64,000 nt of DNA. Origin: Aselliscus stoliczkanus (lineage: Eukaryota; Chordata; Mammalia; Chiroptera; Hipposideridae). The translations under genes and the position numbers were made by a program. Below the pieces are notes generated by a model. It was not told where the DNA came from. It did not search any database and saw nothing but the letters and a program-made list of their open reading frames with translations. The DNA is taken from contig CM066737.1 in NCBI GenBank assembly GCA_033961575.1, forward strand, positions 52,180,771 through 52,244,770, given 5' to 3'. Numbering within the stretch: position 1 is the stretch's first letter; the number at the start of each line of letters is the position of its first letter. Below are positions 24,731 to 34,160 of the stretch, piece after piece.

Positions 24731-25725
24731 GCTGGGAGAATTGGAAAGCCAATTCAAAAGAATGAAACTAGATGCTATCTGTCACCATGTACCAAAATTA
24801 ACTCAAAATGGATCAAAGCCTAAACAGAAGACATGAAGCAATAAACTGCATAGAAGAAAACATAGGTACTAAACTTATGGACCTTACATTCAAAGAGGAT
24901 TTTATTAATTTGACCTCCAAGGCAAGGGAAGTAAAAGCTAAAATTATTGAATGGGACTATTCAAACTAAATGTTTCTGCACAACAAAAGAAACCATCAAC
25001 AAAACAAAGAGACAGCCAACTGGATGGAAGAAGATATTTGCAAACAAGGCCTCCGATAAGGGGCTAATACCCAAAATTTATAAGGAACTCATACAGCTCA
25101 GCAAGAAAAAGATAAACAATTGAATGAAAAAATGGGCAGAGGACATGAACAGAAACTCTTCCCAAGAAGACACACAAACGGCCAAGAGATAAATATATAT
25201 GAAAAATGCTCAATTCTCTATCTATATAGGGAAATGCAATCAAAACCACAATGAGATATCTATTAGAATGGCTATCACCAACAAGACAATAATGAGTTGG
25301 AGAGGCTGTGAAAAAGGAAACTCAAACACTGTTGGTGGGAATATAGAATGGTGCAGCCGCTCCAGAAGGCAGTGTGGAGGTTCCTCAAAAAATTAAGAAT
25401 AGAATAACCATGTGACCCAGTAATCCTCTCCTGGGTATATATCCCCAAATTCTGAAAACATTTATTCGTAAAGGTGTGTGTACTCCGATGTTCATTGCAG
25501 CTTTAGTTACATTGCCCATGACATGTAAACAACCTAAGTGTCCTTCAATAGATGATTGGATAAAGAAGATGTGGTATATATACACAATGGAATACTACTC
25601 TGCCATAAGATGAAATACTGCCATTTGTGACAACATGGATGGATCTTGAAATTATTGTGCTAAGCGAAATAAATCAGACAGAAAAAGTCGAGAACCATAT
25701 CATGTCACTCATATGTGGGATATAA
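21840..25725 (+). pseudogene. L1-B ORF2p remnant (endonuclease and reverse transcriptase)
   Basis: ORF2p nicks target DNA with an APE-type endonuclease and copies L1 RNA in place. The endonuclease starts near 21870 (ITLNVNG, then LQETYLS). The reverse transcriptase includes [18 protein letters not shown] at 23211-23264, a Q-VGFIPW motif near 23500 and the catalytic motif at 23916-23927, which reads FEDD rather than the usual F/Y-A-D-D; both Asp residues remain. The C-terminal end has YTMEYYSAIR-like wording near 25585 and a stop at 25723. Many stops and frame changes, plus SINE S11, show a dead copy. Confidence 0.85.
24595..24727 (+). mobile_element. A-short SINE in L1-B ORF2 (S11)
   Basis: Head GGGCCGGCTGAGTGTCAC, ending ACTGCCCTCTAAAA and a long (AAAT)n tail. 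Flanked by GTGCTGGG and ATGCTGGG. The ORF2 sequence resumes on the other side. Confidence 0.9.
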
Positions 25726-26296
25726 AACTGAAAGCAACATAGGAACAAGACAAACAAAGAAACAAAAACTCAGACACAAACAACTGTTTAGTAGTTACCA
25801 GGGGGTAAGGGGTGAGGGGGGATGTTAGAAGAGGGTAAAAGGGATCAAATATATGGTGATGGAAGGAGAACTGACTCTGGTTGGTAAACACACAATGTGA
25901 TATATAAATGATGTATTATAGAATTGTACACTTGAAACCTATGTAATTTTACTAACCATTGTCACCTTAATAAATTTAATTTAAAAAAAATAAAGACCCA
26001 GTGGTTGAAACAACCATACTATAGACAACTAGGCTGAATGATTCCCTGAAAAGTAAGTTGAGGAATATACTGTTTCCTTAAGAAGGAGGTTTGAAAAAGC
26101 AATTGATAATCATAGATACTACAAGATGTGATCAAACAATACAGTGAATGTTTAAATTTAAAAATATATTTTACAGTAAAAGACACATTGCCATTAATCC
26201 CCCTCAAATACTCACCCTCACATTGAACACACGTATCCCATTGTTCTGGCCACTTTCTGAAGCAGTTTTCGAAGTCCTCTTTCGTGAGTGTCTTTA

Positions 26297-26403
26297 TTAT
26301 TTTTTGAGGGCAGTGTCACTCATATGTCCCTCATATGTGGGACCGAACCGGGGCCACTGGCTTCCCAAGCCAGTGCTTAACCACCGCGCTACTTGGCCGG
26401 CCC
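26297..26403 (-). mobile_element. A-short SINE in M2 left arm, antisense (S12)
   Basis: Ends TTGGCCGGCCC at 26403. A perfect 15-bp target duplication TCGTGAGTGTCTTTA lies at 26282-26296 and 26404-26418. A short internal duplication (CTCATATGTCCCTCATATG) lies at its B-box-distal side. Confidence 0.95.
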
Positions 26404-26758
26404 TCGTGAGTGTCTTTAGTTGTGCTGTCCTAGCTGCCCCGATGTCCTGAATCATTTTGACTTTGGGGAAGAGCCAGAAGTCACATGGTGCCAGATCCAG
26501 TGAATAGATGGTGAGTATACACCGTAATGTTTTTATTTGACAGAATTTGCCATATACCAGAAGTGTTGTGTGACATGGAGCATTGTCACGATGGAGGATG
26601 ATTTACGGCACACTTTAAAACACACGTTCTCTTAACCAGAGCTCACACCCAATTGAGTGCACAAGTTGAAATTTATCACATACTGTTACTTAGGTTCGAT
26701 GTACTGCTTCCTGTATTGAAGATCCCTGCCTTTCCATTGGATGGCACTCAGCAGCAGC

Positions 26759-26782
26759 ATTCATTGTATTTTTTTTTATCAC
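26759..26782 (-). repeat. Internal terminal repeat in M2 core
   Basis: On minus it reads GTGATAAAAAAAAATACAAT and then GAAT, a decayed copy of the family terminus at the core-arm junction, matching 12919-12941 of M1 in position. Confidence 0.65.
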
Positions 26783-27029
26783 AACGGAATGGCTCCTTGT
26801 CACACACAGCTTCCGGTATGGCAAATTCTGTCAAATAAAAATAGTATGGTGTGTCCTCATCCACATTATTCACCAGATCTGGCACCATGCAACTTCTGGC
26901 TCTTCTCCACAGTCAAAATGACCATGAAAGGTAAAGGTCTTTTACTGTAACATTTGTTTTTTATTTAAACACTCACCATATGTTTTGATCACATCTCACA
27001 ATATATGTTGAGTGCCTATGTGTCTTTGC

Positions 27030-27180
27030 TTATGCTTGCATTATCTCAGTTAACATTCAGAGCAAAAAGACAATATTAGGTACTATTTTTAATATCTCAT
27101 GTTTACACATGAGGAAACTAAGGCTCAAAGGGGTAAGGTAACTTATTCAAGATTATTCAGACATTAACATGGAATTGGAA
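27030..27180 (-). mobile_element. MIR SINE, antisense
   Basis: ACATGAGGAAACTAAGGCTC followed by GGTAACTTATTCAAG is the reverse complement of the MIR core. Confidence 0.65.
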
Positions 27181-27605
27181 TTTATTCCCATGTGTATTCT
27201 GATTCACAACATATGCTCTTTACTACGCTGAATTGCTTTTCTTGAAAAGTGTCTGTCACTTCTTGCTTTACTTTCAAGAGCTCATCTGATTTTAATTTGT
27301 TAGAAACTGAAATACAATAGAATAAAGAGATGTTTCCTTTCTGATGAAGTGGTGGGTTATACTGTCCTATTTTACGTATCAGAAATGGATTTGAGGCAGG
27401 TTGTGAAAACTCATAGATCATTCAACATAAGAATTTGTTGGGTATCTATTATGTGTTAACAGTTGTTGGGTAATTCAAAGGTGTGTAAGAAACAGGTATT
27501 ACCATCAAGGAATGAGTGTCTTACCAGAGAAATAAGGTTAACCCACAGGAATCCTTCCCAGAACATTATATAGATAGAGATGACAGAGATAGAGGTAGAT
27601 ATAGA

Positions 27606-27663
<58 letters not shown>

Positions 27664-27685
27664 GATAGATAAATAGATAGATATG
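27606..27685. repeat. (GATA)n microsatellite
   Basis: About 13 uninterrupted GATA units followed by imperfect units (GATGATAGATAAATAGATAG). Confidence 0.95.
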
Positions 27686-27690
27686 CATAT

Positions 27691-28144
27691 AAAATAATAT
27701 GACAACTTATATGACAACTCTAAGTGCTGTGGGAGACAGTGAGGTATTAATAGAAAGGGCATTGGCCTAAGTACCAAACGGTGTTGTTTTAGAAACTGTT
27801 GTTTAATGTTAACTTTTAATGTTAATTTAACAATAAAGTGGGCCTACCTAGGTCATTCTGGGTTTCTTGGTTAGAAGCAGGAGGGAAGAAATAATCAGGG
27901 AAGGCTTCATGGATGAGCTGGACTGCGAAGGATAACTAAAATTTGAATTTGGAGGGAAGAGGAAAGAGACTCCAGGTTGAAGAAAGAATCGGGAAGGGAC
28001 AGTAGGAGTTATGGCAAAGAGGGGGCGAGGACCCCAGAGTGTTTATGAGTCAGCAAAAAGGAGACAGTCATAAGTGCTGTAAGGGGCAAAACTCACAAAA
28101 TTAGGCATAGGGGAAATCAGGGGCCATTGGACTGTTTGAGTGAG
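27691..28144. other. Intron with an unnamed old repeat-like stretch
   Basis: 27895-28110 (GAAGGCTTCATGGATGAGC, GGAAGAGGAAAGAGACTCC) has the style of an ancient interspersed repeat, but I cannot assign a family. No exon signal. Confidence 0.4.
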
Positions 28145-28723
28145 TGTTTTTTTATTGTGGTAAAATGCATATAGCGTAAAATTTACCATTGTAACCATTT
28201 TAAAGTGTACAGTTCAGTGATATTAAGTACATTCATAATGCACAACTATCAAAACTATCTAGTTCCAAAACTTGTTTAGCACACCAAATGGGAACCCCAG
28301 ACCCATTAAACAGTCACTCCTCATTCCCTCGCTCCCCAACCCCTGTCAAGAACTTATCTCTCTTCATCTCAACACATTTGCATCTGAATATTTCATATAA
28401 ATGGAACCATATAATATATGGCCCGTGTGTCTGGCTTCTTTCACTTTGCATAACATTTTTAAGATTTATCCATGCTTTAGTATGTGTCAGAATTTCATTC
28501 CTTTTTATGGCTGGATAATATTCCATTGTATGGATATATACTACATTTTGTTTATCCATTCATCTGTTGATAGACATTGGGTTGTTTCCACCTTTTGGCT
28601 ATTGTGATTAGAGCTTCTATGAACATTGGTGTGTAAGATTTTTTTAAAACATTTGTTTTCAATTCTTCTGGGTATATAACTAACAATTTCTGGATCATAT
28701 GATAATTATTATGATTTTTTAAA
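28145..28723 (-). mobile_element. L1 3' end, antisense (ORF2 C-terminus)
   Basis: On minus, 28314-28559 encodes an 81-codon piece including YIHTMEYYPAIKRNEI and the Trp/His-rich end of ORF2p. The plus strand shows the familiar antisense phrases TGGATAATATTCCATTGTAT and GGTTGTTTCCACCTTTTGGC. 5'-truncated; SINE S13 adjoins its upstream side. Confidence 0.85.
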
Positions 28724-29127
28724 AGATTTTATTGGAGATTTGGGGGAGGGGAACAGACAAGTTGCTCTCCTTTTGTTCTTCAGTCTAGTTGTGGAGGATG
28801 TCACTTCAATGGCCCGTGTTGGTATTGTGATCATTGCGCTCTTCCCGGCTGAGGCAGATCAGTCGCTGGCCATTGGACGGCCGCACGGTGGCTCTTGGCA
28901 GCTCACCACTGGCTGCTGGCCACTCACTGTAGCCTATGGCAGCCCACTGAAGCAGGAGCTGCACCTATGCCGTCCCCGGGGACTCACAGCAACCCAGCTC
29001 CAGGTGTCGCTGTTGTTCATCATCTTAGCTGTAGAGGGCAGTGTCACTGGCCCTCATATGTGGGATCCAAATTGGGGCTGTTGGCATCCCATGCTAGCTC
29101 CTAACCAACGTGCCACTTGGCCAGCCC
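28724..29127 (-). mobile_element. A-long SINE, antisense (S13)
   Basis: Single tail module (GGAGATTTGGGGGAGGGG in plus orientation), head at 29127. Flanks ATGATTTTTTAA and CTGATTATTTTTAA are a likely target duplication. Confidence 0.9.
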
Positions 29128-29179
29128 CTGATTATTTTTAATTTACTGCAGAAATGCCATATTTTTCATGAAAATCTAA

Positions 29180-29400
29180 CAGTGGTTAGAAACAAGGGCT
29201 TTGAAGTTTGAGTTGAATCCTGGCTGTGCTAGCTACAAGTTGTAGGATCTTGAGCAAGTGATATATGACCTCTGTGTCTCAATTTTCTCATCTGCTGAAT
29301 AGGGTTGTTGGGGGAATTACATGATATAATACATATAAAGCTCTTAGCACAATCCTTGGTGCATAGTCAACACAAGATAAACACCAGCTGTTAAGAATAC
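29180..29400 (+). mobile_element. MIR SINE
   Basis: Nearly full sense MIR: CAGTGGTTAGAAACAAGGGC, TCTCAATTTTCTCATCTGC, ACAATCCTTGGTGCATAGTC. Confidence 0.8.
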
Positions 29401-29714
29401 CCTGTGTAAGTCTCATGCTAAGTGTGATGTATAGTCAACACCATAGTTGGCAGAGACAGCCCTTTTACTGACTTAGCTACTTAACCTTACCCCGCCTTGT
29501 AGAACTCAAGATGTCATCCGAATTTCTAGGAAAAAAAATGAGCTGCTCTGGATCCTTAACCCCTAAGTTTTTTAGAGTGTGTACTTATGGGTATATGCAC
29601 ACATACACACATACATATACACACTAATTATTCTCATGAAAAAGTTTCCGTAAAATGTTAAAAGTCTGTGTGTTTTGATTGAACAGATAATTCTCAAGAA
29701 GAAGCAGGTCAATG

Positions 29715-30080
29715 TAGTTAAAAGTGTATGTTCTGGGCCGGCCGAGTGGCGCGGTGGTTAAGCGCTGGTTTGGGAAGCCAGTGGCCCCAGTTCGGGTCCT
29801 ACATATGAGGGCCAGTGATGCTCCCCTCAAAAAAAAAAAAAAAAAAAAAAGAGTGTATGTTCTGATTCAAAACAGACCTGGGAGTAATTAAATTCCAATT
29901 CAGTGTATATTAGGTGTGTAATCTTGGGCAACTTGCCTCATCCCTCTGAGGCTCAATTTCCCTATCTATAAATAAGGGAAGATTAATAATAGTACCTACC
30001 TTTGTCGCTTTGTTGTGAATATTAAGCATAATAATGCAAGCATAGTGCCAGACACATAGCAAGCAATCAACCCTCTGTCT
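29715..30080 (+). mobile_element. MIR SINE split by a younger SINE
   Basis: Begins TAGTTAAAAGTGTATGTTCT, is broken by S14, then resumes with ACAGACCTGGGAG, AATCTTGGGCAACTTGCCTC and GTGCCAGACACATAGCAAG. Confidence 0.8.
29735..29850 (+). mobile_element. A-short SINE within MIR (S14)
   Basis: Head GGGCCGGCCGAGTGGCGC, 22-base A tail. The target duplication GTGTATGTTCT is at 29724-29734 and 29853-29863. The long pure A tail suggests a young copy. Confidence 0.93.
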
Positions 30081-30399
30081 GTTACTACAGGCATACCCAT
30101 GACTTTAATATTCCTTGCTTTCCCACACTCTGCAAGCCATCCAAGTGACCTATGTGAGTTAAAGTGTCAAGAAAATTTAGTCATACCTGAAAGAATATCA
30201 GATGATCATAAATATTCTTTCCAAATGAAATGAAATTCCACTATAACAAAAGCAGCTCAAAACTATCATCTCAAATGCATCTTTTGAGTTTCCTGCTTCT
30301 GATTAGTGTTTCTGTTGAAAGTTATATTTTTCTAAGAGAGATTGATTTTCCACCTACACAGAACAGAATCATACAGTATTTGAGCTGAAAGGGGAGGGG

Positions 30400-30605
30400 G
30401 CAGTGAAAATAATGAACATCTATTTTACACCATACACTCAATTTGTCTTATTTTTATCTTCATAAAAATACTGTTGTGAAGAAAATATCCATATTCCCAT
30501 CTTGCAGCTGCACAAACTGGGGCTCAGAAGTAACTTGTTCATGACTAGTAAGTTTCTGAACCAAGACTTGAACCCAGATCTTTCTGAAGGCTTCAATTTA
30601 CTATA
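30400..30605 (-). mobile_element. MIR SINE, antisense
   Basis: CAAACTGGGGCTCAGAAGTA and CTTGAACCCAGATCTTTCTG are reverse-complement MIR. A second MIR-like piece (TTGCCCAAGGTCACATAGTC) follows at 30680-30700. Confidence 0.65.
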
Positions 30606-30757
30606 CCACATTTGCTTTAAATAATTTCTGGGATCATATTTTCCTGTTGGTGAAGCAAAAACTGAAAAAGGTAACGTGAGTTGCCCAAGGTCACATAGTC
30701 AGTTGATAAAGCAGGGACTAGTATCCAGTTCCAAGAATGCTAGCTCATGTTACTTTA

Positions 30758-31146
30758 CTTTTTTTTTATTTTGTATTTTTAAAGATTTTATTGGGGAATT
30801 GGGGGAGGGAAACAGACAAGTTGCTGTCCTTTTGTTCTTCAGTCTAGTTGTGGAGGACGTTGCTTCCCTGGCCCATGTTGGTATTATCATTGCGCTCTTC
30901 CTGGGTGAGGCAGATCTCTCACTGGCCACTGGACAGCCACTTACGGTAACTCATGGCAGCCCACTGCAGCAAGGGCTTCAGCCTACACCATAGCAGGAGA
31001 ATCATGGCAGTCCAGTTCCACGTTGTTCACCATGTTAGCTGCAGAGGGCAGTTTCACTGGCCCTCATGTGGGATCCGAACTGGGACCCTGCTGCTCAGAG
31101 TTGGCATCCCAAGCCAGCTCTTAATCAACATGCCACTCGATTGACC
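30758..31146 (-). mobile_element. A-long SINE with hybrid A/B head, antisense (S15)
   Basis: On minus the head carries CTCTGAGCAGCAGGGTC between TGGGATGCCA and the B box, as in S8. Single tail module and a shortened body. A perfect 14-bp target duplication CTCATGTTACTTTA is at 30744-30757 and 31147-31160. Confidence 0.9.
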
Positions 31147-31461
31147 CTCATGTTACTTTATTGCCTCTGTATGGATGAATAATGTAGTAATTCAACAGTT
31201 TAAAAATGATTAAAAGATTGGAGAGAATCAGAAAATAAATTTCATCTGTACCTTCATTACATCCATCTCGTTTCATAAGCTTTGCTGCAAAACTGTTTTT
31301 TCTAGTTACAAATGAACCAGTGACCTGATGTTCCCTGATGTTTGTGTATCCTCTGTATCAACTACTTGATGTTCAGAAGTAAATATGCAATGTGTCAACT
31401 TGGCTAGACTAGGGTGCCCAGATGTTTGGCAAAACATCAGCCGAGATGTTGTGAGTATATA

Positions 31462-31498
31462 TATTGGGTTGTCGGAAAAGTCATGACGCATTTTTGAA
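31462..31498. repeat. Solitary mariner-like terminal sequence
   Basis: TATTGGGTTGTCGGAAAAGT followed by CATGACGCATTTTTG resembles the ends of mammalian mariner MITEs. No matching inverted end was found, because SINE S16 and an L1 fragment follow at once. Confidence 0.45.
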
Positions 31499-31524
31499 AC
31501 AAAAACCATAGAAATATACATTAT

Positions 31525-31672
31525 GAAGGCTGGCTGAATGGCTCAGTTGGTTAAGAGCTCGCTCAAGAGTGCAAGCTCTAAGCAGCAGGGTCATTGGTTC
31601 GATTCCTGGCCTGAGCTGAGCTGCCACTGAGCTGCTGTGGCAGGATGGCTCAGCTGAAAAAAAAAAAAAAAG
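31525..31672 (+). mobile_element. B SINE (S16)
   Basis: AAGGCTGGCTGAATGGCTCA, then AGCTCGCTCAAGAGTGC, CTCTAAGCAGCAGGG, B box GGTTCGATTCC, end GGATGGCTCAGCTGAAAA. Diverged head. Confidence 0.88.
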
Positions 31673-32075
31673 AATGAGGGGTATAATTAAAATGAATTCA
31701 TTAAACAAAACAAAAAAGGGCCGGCCGAGTGGTGCATTGGTTAAGAGCTGGTTTGGGATGCCAGCTGCTCCGGGTCGGATCCCACGTACGAGGACCAGTG
31801 ACACTGCCCTCAACAACAACAACAAAAAGAATGAAATCTTTCCATTTGCGACAACATGGATGGACCTAGATTGTATTATGCTAAATGAAATTAGTCAGAC
31901 AAAGACAAATACCATATGATTTCACTTATAGGTCAAATCTAAAACAACAAACAATACCAAAATAAATAGATAAATAAATAAAATAAACGAATAAAACAGA
32001 ACAAACTCACAGATACAGAGAACAAATTGCTTGTCGTCAGATGGAAGAGGGGATTGGGGTATGGGTGAAAAAGCA
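31673..32075 (+). mobile_element. L1 3' end fragment holding SINE S17
   Basis: After S17 the text reads CAACATGGATGGACCTAGAT, GCTAAATGAAATTAGTCAGA, ATATGATTTCACTTATAGGT, which is the sense end of L1 ORF2 and its 3' UTR. It ends in AAATAAATAG-rich sequence and GTATGGGTGAAAAAGC. Confidence 0.7.
31718..31828 (+). mobile_element. A-short SINE (S17)
   Basis: Head GGGCCGGCCGAGTGGTGC, then ACTGCCCTCAACAACAACAA, an unusual (CAA)n tail. Inserted at the edge of the L1 3' fragment. Confidence 0.9.
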
Positions 32076-32139
32076 TGTGACTAGTTTTAAAATGTTATTT
32101 TCTCCATGGTATCTGAGCTGATAATGTGGCCTATAGAAC

Positions 32140-32452
32140 TTACCTGAATGTATCTCCCTAGCTAAAGTGTGAGCTTCCCAAAGGCAGAATCTTTGTCCCA
32201 TTTTTATCCATATAGTTTTGTATCCATATAGTTTTGGGCCCTATGTCCTCTGCTCAGATCTTTAATGTGGATTTTCCTCAGGCCTTTGTCCTAGGACCTC
32301 TTCTCTCTGTACACAGTGTCATCAATGCTCGAGTCTATGTTTTAGCCCAAATCTCTCTTCCAAGCTCCAACTCCATATATGTGTAATTGCTTACACATAT
32401 CTTCCTGACTATTCACAGATACCTAAAATTCAGAGTGTCCAGAACTGAAATC

Positions 32453-32460
<8 letters not shown>
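32140..32460 (+). mobile_element. Possible L2 fragment
   Basis: GTGTGAGCTTCCCAAAGGCA, GTCCTAGGACCTCTTCTCTC, CCAAGCTCCAACTCCATAT fit L2 wording but are rearranged. TATCCATATAGTTTTG is duplicated at 32206-32238. Confidence 0.4.
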
Positions 32461-32577
<117 letters not shown>

Positions 32578-32641
32578 TGGTCTTATCCATGCTTCCCCAT
32601 TTCAGTAAATAGCACTACCATCCTCCCTGCTACTCTCTTTT

Positions 32642-32743
32642 TGTTTTTGGAGGGCAGTGTCACTGGCCCTCATATGTGGGACCCAAACTGGGGCTGCTGG
32701 CTTCCCAAGCCAGTGCTAAACAACCGTGCCACTCGGCCGGCCC
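32642..32743 (-). mobile_element. A-short SINE, antisense (S18)
   Basis: Starts GAGGGCAGTGTCACTGGC, ends CGGCCGGCCC. The target duplication TCCCTGYTACTCTCTTTT is at 32624-32641 and 32746-32763 (17 of 18). Confidence 0.93.
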
Positions 32744-32834
32744 ATTCCCTGTTACTCTCTTTTGACCCCTTTTTCTCTTTCACCTCCCAATTGAATCATT
32801 CACTTTAATTCATCCATTCACAAACTCAGAAACT

Positions 32835-34160
32835 TATATTCCTGTTCTAAAAATTATTTTACAGAAAATTTCAAACATATACAAAATAGACTAGTACAAT
32901 GAAACTCCCACATACCAACTGCTTAGCTCCAACTTTACCAATTTATCTATTCCCCACTTCTCCCCAATCTCAATTATTTTGAAAAAAATCCAAAAGTTCA
33001 TTTCATTTCATCTGTATTTCATTATATATCCCTTAAAAAATAAGTTATGGGGCCAGCTGAGTGGTGCTTTGGTTAAGTGTTGGCTTGGGACGCCAGTGGC
33101 CCCGGTTCGGATCCCACATATGAGGGCCAGTGACACTGCCCACTATAGCTAAGATGGTGAACAACAGCTTGACCTGGAGCTGGACTGCTGTGAGTCCCCG
33201 GGGACGACATAGCTGCAGCCCCTGCTGCAGTGGTCTGCCATAGGCTACAGTGAGTGGCCGGCAGCAAGCGTGAGTGGCTGGTAGCCAGTGTAAGCTGCCA
33301 AGAGCCACTGTGAGCAGCTGTCCAGAGGCGGGCGACCGATCTCCCTCACCCGGGAAGAGCGCAATGATGATACCAACATGGGCCAGTGAAGCAACGTCCT
33401 CCGCAACTAGACTGAAGAACAAAAGGACAGCAACTTGTCTGTTCCCTTTCCCGGGTTCCCCAACGCTCTTCCCCTCCCCCAGTTCCCCAGTAAAATCTTT
33501 CAAAAAAATAAAAAGTTATGAAAACTTTCAAAATTCCATTATCACACCAAAGTAAATTAACAATCATTGTATTATGTGATCAAATATCCAGTCAGTGTCT
33601 ATATTTCCTCATTGTTTTATAAATGGTTTTGCTTCCTTACATTTGAGTAGCCAAGTCCCTACATAGCAATTGGATTGTAAATCTCTTAAACTAGTTTAAT
33701 CTATAGTGTCCTCTTAATCTTTCCGGTTTTCTCTGTGCAATCTTTTGTTGAAGAAACTGCATCATTTGTGTTGTAAGGGTTTCCCACCTTTTTTGATTGT
33801 TGATTGCTTTTCCTGTACATTTACTATGACATCATTGTAAAATATTGGTAGTGAGAACTAGAGAGAGACTTCATCAGATTCCATTTCTCTCTCTCTCTAA
33901 GACTCTTTCATCAGGTGATGTTTTATTCTTTCATTCAGGAAGCACAAGATGTCTGCAATGTCTACTTGTTTCTCTTTCTGTGATGTCAGCAGCTGTTAAT
34001 CATAGTCACTGCCTCAATCCATTACTTCATTGGGGCTTGCAAATGTTTCTATGAATCTGTCTTTCCTTTTAGGACAAACATTCCTTCATTAAATTTTATG
34101 GTTACCCTGAGTTCATTTAGGGAAAACAGTATAAAAGCTTGTTTCCATCACCACCTTCAT
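32835..34160 (-). mobile_element. Ancient L1-class 3' region, antisense
   Basis: Phrases AAATTTCAAACATATACAAA, ATCAAATATCCAGTCAGTGT, TTGTTGAAGAAACTGCATCA and GTAAGGGTTTCCCACC follow a known old mammalian interspersed repeat, broken by SINE S19. I place it with old L1/HAL1-type 3' ends; the subfamily is uncertain. Confidence 0.5.
33050..33511 (+). mobile_element. A-long SINE (S19)
   Basis: Full-length with two GCCAGYGTRAG units and two tail modules (final signal CCCCAGTAAAATCTTT, so AATAAA has become AGTAAA). Flanked by AAGTTATG at 33042-33049 and 33513-33520. Its antisense frame of 152 codons is the longest open frame linked to any SINE here. Confidence 0.92.

Larger units (their letters stand above)
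18847..25990 (+). mobile_element. L1 with 5' UTR to poly-A, degraded (L1-B)
   Basis: Order: 5' UTR (18847-19945), ORF1 remnant, inter-ORF spacer, ORF2 remnant, 3' UTR and AATAAA (25969-25974) with a short A tail. Interrupted by A-long SINE S10 and A-short SINE S11. All frames are broken by stops and shifts, so it cannot move by itself. It follows L1-A with no intervening sequence, and its 3' flank carries the mate of the target duplication found before L1-A. Confidence 0.88.
26120..27003. mobile_element. Palindromic mariner-derived element, copy M2
   Basis: The left end GATGTGATCAAACAATACAG mirrors the right end CACCATATGTTTTGATCACA. The left arm encodes the transposase 3' half on minus (reverse complement of GGGAAGAGCCAGAAGTC and neighbours). 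The right arm encodes it on plus: HPHYSPDLAPCNFWLF, in which the Asp of PCD has become Asn. The asymmetric core (about 26590-26782) is the reverse complement of the M1 core. Interrupted by SINE S12. Confidence 0.85.

Noticed and set aside
24410..24757. A 115-codon minus frame with YLFIYLF repeats
   Set aside because: It comes from the antisense of the (AAAT)n tail of SINE S11 plus L1 ORF2.
27606..27685. CRISPR-like regular repeats
   Set aside because: It is a (GATA)n microsatellite with no spacers, in a mammalian genome.
31462..31498. A complete third mariner element
   Set aside because: Only one end is visible and no transposase or opposite end was found, so only the solitary end is reported.
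33045..33503. A 152-codon open frame on minus, with similar frames near 2334, 3826, 12006, 18308, 20713, 28740, 40204, 47028 and 50826
   Set aside because: All are the antisense strand of the A-long SINE, in the same place and with the same wording (for example FFSLVVEDVASLAHVG). A GC-rich body with few stops explains the openness; there is no promoter or splice context.
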